From positions 1-16,567 of the forward strand of contig PKSW01000148.1 in assembly GCA_002869465.1 (NCBI GenBank): 16,567 nucleotides of DNA, read 5' to 3'. Of this stretch, positions 15,289 through 16,567 are shown piece after piece (the first letter of the stretch is position 1; every line of letters starts with the position of its first letter). The position numbers were made by a program, and so were the translations under genes. The notes under the pieces are model-generated. The model searched no databases, was not told where the DNA came from, and saw only the letters and a list, made by a program, of their open reading frames with translations. This DNA is from Marinilabiliales bacterium. GTDB taxonomy: Bacteria; Bacteroidota; Bacteroidia; Bacteroidales; F082.

Positions 15289-15807
15289 ATGCTATACGAT
15301 ATTAAAAGAAACAATGAGCTTTCAACAATTGAATTGCTTGAACGAAATAAAAACAAAGCAAAAATAGCTGTTGACGACCGGATTTATGAAGTAGATATTA
15401 TAGAAGTTGAAAATGGTGTTTATTCGATATTATTGGATGGTGTGTCATACAACGTGGAACTCATTCAAACCGCCAATAAAAAATACAGCGTCAACACACT
15501 TTATAATTCATATGATGTCGAGATTATTGACACTGAAACAAAATATGTAAATAGCAGAAAGAGTACCGATGAAGATGATGCAGCGTTCATATCAACGCCT
15601 ATGCCAGGAAAGGTGGTTAAAATCCTTGTGAATGAAGGCGATGTGGTAAAAGGGGGTGATACTATTATTATTGTTTCCGCCATGAAAATGGAAAGCGAAT
15701 ACAAAGTGAATACCGATAAGATCATTAAAAAAATACTGGTTAAAGAAGGCGACACTATTGAAGGCCATCAGCACCTGGTATTATTGGAAGATATTGAAAA
15801 CAATTAA
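15289..15807 (+). CDS. Biotin carboxyl carrier protein with probable BT domain
   Basis: The product has 172 residues. The C-terminal part (about 100-168) is a biotinyl domain: TPMPGKVVKILVNEGD, then the attachment motif VSAMKMES with biotin on Lys133, then KKILVKEGDTIEGHQHLVLLE. The motif has serine where the usual form has glutamate (EAMKM). The first 90 residues are rich in short beta strands (YEVDIIEVENGVYSILLDG, SYNVELIQ, YDVEIID). They look like the BT domain that links the carboxylase and carrier parts in propionyl-CoA carboxylase alpha, so this gene appears to be the BT-carrier half of a split alpha chain (inference). It carries carboxybiotin from the upstream biotin carboxylase to the downstream carboxyltransferase. 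The ATG at 15289 follows the biotin carboxylase stop by 35 bases. Confidence 0.9.
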   Translation: MLYDIKRNNELSTIELLERNKNKAKIAVDDRIYEVDIIEVENGVYSILLDGVSYNVELIQTANKKYSVNTLYNSYDVEIIDTETKYVNSRKSTDEDDAAFISTPMPGKVVKILVNEGDVVKGGDTIIIVSAMKMESEYKVNTDKIIKKILVKEGDTIEGHQHLVLLEDIENN

Positions 15808-15818
15808 AAAAATACAAT

Positions 15819-16567
15819 ATGTCGTTACAATCAAAAATTGAACTACTGGAACAAAAACGCAGACAAGCGGAATTAGGTGGCGGAAAAGAGCGTATTGAAA
15901 GACAACATAAAGCTGGGAGAAAAACAGCCCGTGAAAGGATCAATGCATTATTGGACCCTGGAACTTTCGTGGAAATTGACGAATTTGTTACCCACCGTGC
16001 AACCGATTTCGGCATGGCTAAAAATAAAATTCTTGGCGACGGTTTGGTATCTGGTTACGGCAAAATAGATGGCAGGCTGATGTTCGTTTTCGCCCAGGAT
16101 TTTACGGTTTTTGGTGGCTCTCTTAGTCGCGCCAATGCTGATAAAATTGTCAAAATCATGGACATGGCCATGAAAATGGGAGCCCCTGTCATCGGACTCA
16201 ATGATTCGGGAGGTGCTCGTATTCAGGAAGGCGTGGAAAGCCTTGCCGGATATGCCGATATCTTTTACAGAAATGTGAGAAGTTCAGGTGTGATTCCACA
16301 GATTTCAGCCATCCTCGGTCCTTGTGCCGGAGGGGCAGTATACTCGCCCGCAATCACCGATTTTATTATGATGGTAAAAGAAACTTCCTATATGTTCGTC
16401 ACAGGACCTGATGTGATCAAAACGGTCACCAATGAAGAAGTAAGTATGGAAGAACTGGGTGGCGCCATGACGCATAACCAGAAAAGCGGTGTGGCTCACT
16501 TTACTGCCGAAGATGATGACCAGGCCATGATCATGATCCGGGAATTAATGAGTTTTCTTCCATCAAA
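15819..16567 (+). CDS. Acyl-CoA carboxylase beta (carboxyltransferase) subunit, 5' part
   Basis: The ATG at 15819, 11 bases after the carrier stop, opens a frame that runs off the right edge after 249 codons; the family is about 510-520 residues, so about half is missing. The N-terminus (KIELLEQKRRQAELGGGKERIERQHKAG, about 6-33, read as two stretches) and RKTARERINALLDPGTF (34-50) are classic for propionyl-CoA carboxylase beta and the methylmalonyl-CoA decarboxylase alpha chain. The two oxyanion-hole loops of the first crotonase-like domain are visible as DSGGARIQEG (129-138) and GPCAGGAVYSPA (167-178), followed by TGPDVIKTVTNEEVS and MEELGGA. It transfers carboxyl from biotin to an acyl-CoA, most likely propionyl-CoA. 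No membrane-pump gene lies in view, which favours a cytosolic carboxylase over a sodium-pumping decarboxylase, but the region downstream is not visible. Confidence 0.95.
   Translation, partial: MSLQSKIELLEQKRRQAELGGGKERIERQHKAGRKTARERINALLDPGTFVEIDEFVTHRATDFGMAKNKILGDGLVSGYGKIDGRLMFVFAQDFTVFGGSLSRANADKIVKIMDMAMKMGAPVIGLNDSGGARIQEGVESLAGYADIFYRNVRSSGVIPQISAILGPCAGGAVYSPAITDFIMMVKETSYMFVTGPDVIKTVTNEEVSMEELGGAMTHNQKSGVAHFTAEDDDQAMIMIRELMSFLPS

Overview
The window is a compact, AT-rich chromosomal segment from a member of the Bacteroidota. The evidence is the gene families (a PorT-like outer-membrane protein, a Bacteroidota-type TolB/Omp85-like surface protein, a B12-dependent ribonucleotide reductase, a split acyl-CoA carboxylase), the near absence of Shine-Dalgarno sequences, and six perfect copies of the Bacteroidota -7 promoter element TAnnTTTG just upstream of start codons. 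The class or order cannot be fixed from the sequence alone. No mobile element, CRISPR array, tRNA, rRNA or prophage signal was seen, and the content looks like core chromosome.

Layout. (1) 1-582: 3' part of a trans-polyprenyl diphosphate synthase. It converges with a response regulator/histidine kinase pair on the minus strand (2313 down to 587, joined by an ATGA overlap). (2) 2476-3114: a small secreted beta-barrel protein, converging with a thioredoxin-fold protein (3675-3118). (3) 3751-4749: a glycosyltransferase family 9 protein, divergent from the thioredoxin-fold gene across a strikingly symmetric control region. It converges, with a 6-base overlap, on a glyoxalase-II-like metallo-hydrolase (5400-4744). 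(4) 5521-8817: a large exported protein with a degenerate peptidase-like domain, a beta-propeller and an Omp85-like C-terminal barrel. (5) 9110-11851: class II (adenosylcobalamin) ribonucleotide reductase, ended by a clear intrinsic terminator. (6) 12310-11909: a small protein built from four 25-residue repeats. (7) 13494-12418: class II fructose-bisphosphate aldolase with a strong terminator. (8) 13745 to the right edge: an acyl-CoA (probably propionyl-CoA) carboxylase operon made of biotin carboxylase, a biotin carrier with a probable BT domain, and a carboxyltransferase beta subunit cut by the window end.

Working together. The three carboxylase genes make one enzyme. Its likely product, methylmalonyl-CoA, is normally converted to succinyl-CoA by a B12-dependent mutase, so with the B12-dependent reductase the window points to a cobalamin-using metabolism (inference). 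The two-component pair is one signalling unit. The other genes are single transcription units with short leaders.

Nothing here is a convincing new multi-gene system. The best leads are the dyad-symmetric divergent promoter at 3676-3739, the exact 25-residue repeat protein, the multi-domain surface protein with a lost peptidase site, and the inverted repeat between the aldolase and carboxylase genes.
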